DNA of 6,611 nucleotides, from positions 1 to 6,611 of the forward strand of contig CAIUKX010000418.1 of assembly GCA_903899795.1 (NCBI GenBank), written 5' to 3'. This document shows, piece after piece, positions 5,587 to 6,611 of the stretch. The notes beneath the pieces are model-generated. The model saw only the letters and a program-made list of their open reading frames with translations, was not told the DNA's origin and did no database searches. The stretch comes from an uncultured Flavobacteriales bacterium. Lineage in GTDB: Bacteria; Bacteroidota; Bacteroidia; Flavobacteriales_D; Crocinitomicaceae. Each line of letters begins with the position of its first letter. The stretch's first letter is position 1. The translations under genes were made by a program, and so were the position numbers.

Positions 5587-6611
5587 CTACTTGGTAGCTT
5601 TCCCTCTCCATAAAACCAAAAATGTGCTCAATCCGACTACAGTAATGGAACTGATGGGCATCAGAATGGCAGCTACCAAGGGTGACATGTGTCCGGAAAT
5701 GGCAATACTCAAACCGATGATATTGTAAGAAATAGAAAATCCCAGACAAGAGCGAAGAACGGTACTTGAAAATTTCGATATGGAAATTAAGTTGGGTAAC
5801 GAATACAATTTTGAAGATTCAATGATCGCATCGGAAGAAGGAGTAAAACGGAAAATGTCTTCGGATACAGCAACTCCCACATCAGCTTTCCCTAGTGCAC
5901 CAGAATCATTGAGCCCATCGCCAATCATCATCACTTTTCTATGCTGACTTTTTAAATTTTCAATGTAGTCCAATTTATCTTTGGGAGATTGGCGAAACAA
6001 AATAGATGCATTTTCAGGGAATATAGAAAGGAGTAGTTCTTTATCTTTTTCATTATCACCTGACAATACATGTAATTGGATCGAATTTAGTTTTTGGAGC
6101 ATGTCAGCCATTCCAGCTCTTAATTCGGAATGAAAAATGAATTTTCCAATGTAACGGTTGTCGAAAGCAATACAAACGGAAGTTTCATCTGAATCTTTAG
6201 TGTCGATTGAATTTCCTGTAAATTTTTTGGAACCGATTTTTACTTCGATACCAGCACAAACAGCTTGAATTCCTTTACCGGATAGTTCTTCGAATTTGGT
6301 AATTTCTGGTAAATCAACTTTGGTTTGTTGCCGTAAATGGGTGACAACACCTCGTGATAATGGGTGAGTGGAGGAATGTGCAACAGAAATTAGAATGGCT
6401 TTTTGGATTTCTGTCAGCGGTTCACCAATATACTCGATGCTGTCCAATATTCCGGTAGTTAAAGTCCCTGTTTTGTCAAATACGATATCAGTTACTTCGT
6501 TGATGCGTTCGATTACTTTTGTGTTTTTTAAAAACAGTCCTTTGCGTCCGAGTACCCGTAAAATATTCCCGAATGTGAATGGACTGGAAAGAGCTAAAGC
6601 ACATGGACAAG
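5587..6611 (-). CDS. Copper-type P1B heavy-metal ATPase, C-terminal 340 residues (5' end outside window)
   Basis: The frame is open from the right edge (first whole codon 6609-6607) to TAG at 5587. A TTG at 6447 gives an apparent shorter start, but the catalytic motifs lie upstream of it, so it is internal. Residues 1-3 of the visible part are CPC, the metal-binding motif of transmembrane helix 6. DKTGT (45-49) holds the phosphorylated Asp. HP (82-83) and SGKGI mark the nucleotide-binding domain, LSGD (182-185) takes the place of TGD, and GDGLND (230-235) is the Mg hinge. In the last two helices SYN and MPISS match the YN and MxxSS ligands of Cu+ exporters. It uses ATP to move Cu+ across the inner membrane. 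The SPFTFGNILRV and SPLVAAILMPISS segments resemble Bacteroidota CcoI/FixI pumps that supply copper to cbb3 oxidase, but no cco gene is visible downstream, so this subtype is inferred. Confidence 0.9.
   Translation of the reverse strand, partial: CPCALALSSPFTFGNILRVLGRKGLFLKNTKVIERINEVTDIVFDKTGTLTTGILDSIEYIGEPLTEIQKAILISVAHSSTHPLSRGVVTHLRQQTKVDLPEITKFEELSGKGIQAVCAGIEVKIGSKKFTGNSIDTKDSDETSVCIAFDNRYIGKFIFHSELRAGMADMLQKLNSIQLHVLSGDNEKDKELLLSIFPENASILFRQSPKDKLDYIENLKSQHRKVMMIGDGLNDSGALGKADVGVAVSEDIFRFTPSSDAIIESSKLYSLPNLISISKFSSTVLRSCLGFSISYNIIGLSIAISGHMSPLVAAILMPISSITVVGLSTFLVLWRGKATK

Noticed and set aside
6445..6447. TTG at 6447 as the start of a short ATPase
   Set aside because: DKTGTLT and CPC lie upstream in the same frame, so this is an internal Leu codon of a gene cut by the window edge.

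Overview
The window looks like a piece of a Bacteroidota chromosome, probably from the Flavobacteriales (possibly Crocinitomicaceae/Fluviicola-like; this is inference, no marker gene is present). The reasons are the AT-rich sequence, the absence of clear Shine-Dalgarno sites, repeated matches to the Bacteroidota -7 promoter element TAnnTTTG, and the gene families: a DUF8202/PKD-type surface protein, a DUF2807 lipoprotein and a Bacteroidota-style acyloxyacyl hydrolase. All supported genes lie on the minus strand, so transcription runs from high to low coordinates.

From right to left: (1) 6611-5587 is the C-terminal 340 residues of a Cu+-type P1B ATPase (CPC, DKTGT, GDGLND, YN and MxxSS motifs), resembling the FixI/CcoI type; its N-terminus is outside the window. 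(2) 5494-4516 is a broken SAM-dependent methyltransferase gene. An N-terminal fragment and a C-terminal fragment lie in different frames, and the glycine-rich SAM-binding segment that should join them is missing. The C-terminal part carries a double-E loop like that of protein arginine methyltransferases. (3) 4446-3955 is a GNAT acetyltransferase with its own promoter. (4) 3777-2683 and 2680-1961 form a two-gene operon: a PagL-like outer-membrane barrel and a DUF2807 lipoprotein, two bases apart. (5) From 1791 to the left edge runs the first 597 residues of a large secreted surface protein (signal peptide, LamG-like domain, DUF8202-like domain, PKD/Ig-like repeats). Its end is beyond the window.

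The genes do not form one obvious pathway. Three of the five units (PagL-like barrel, lipoprotein, surface protein) concern the cell envelope. No RNA genes, CRISPR arrays, insertion sequences or attachment sites were seen. All intergenic gaps are under 200 bases. The most notable feature is the methyltransferase that has lost its cofactor-binding loop. I saw no clearly new multi-gene system.
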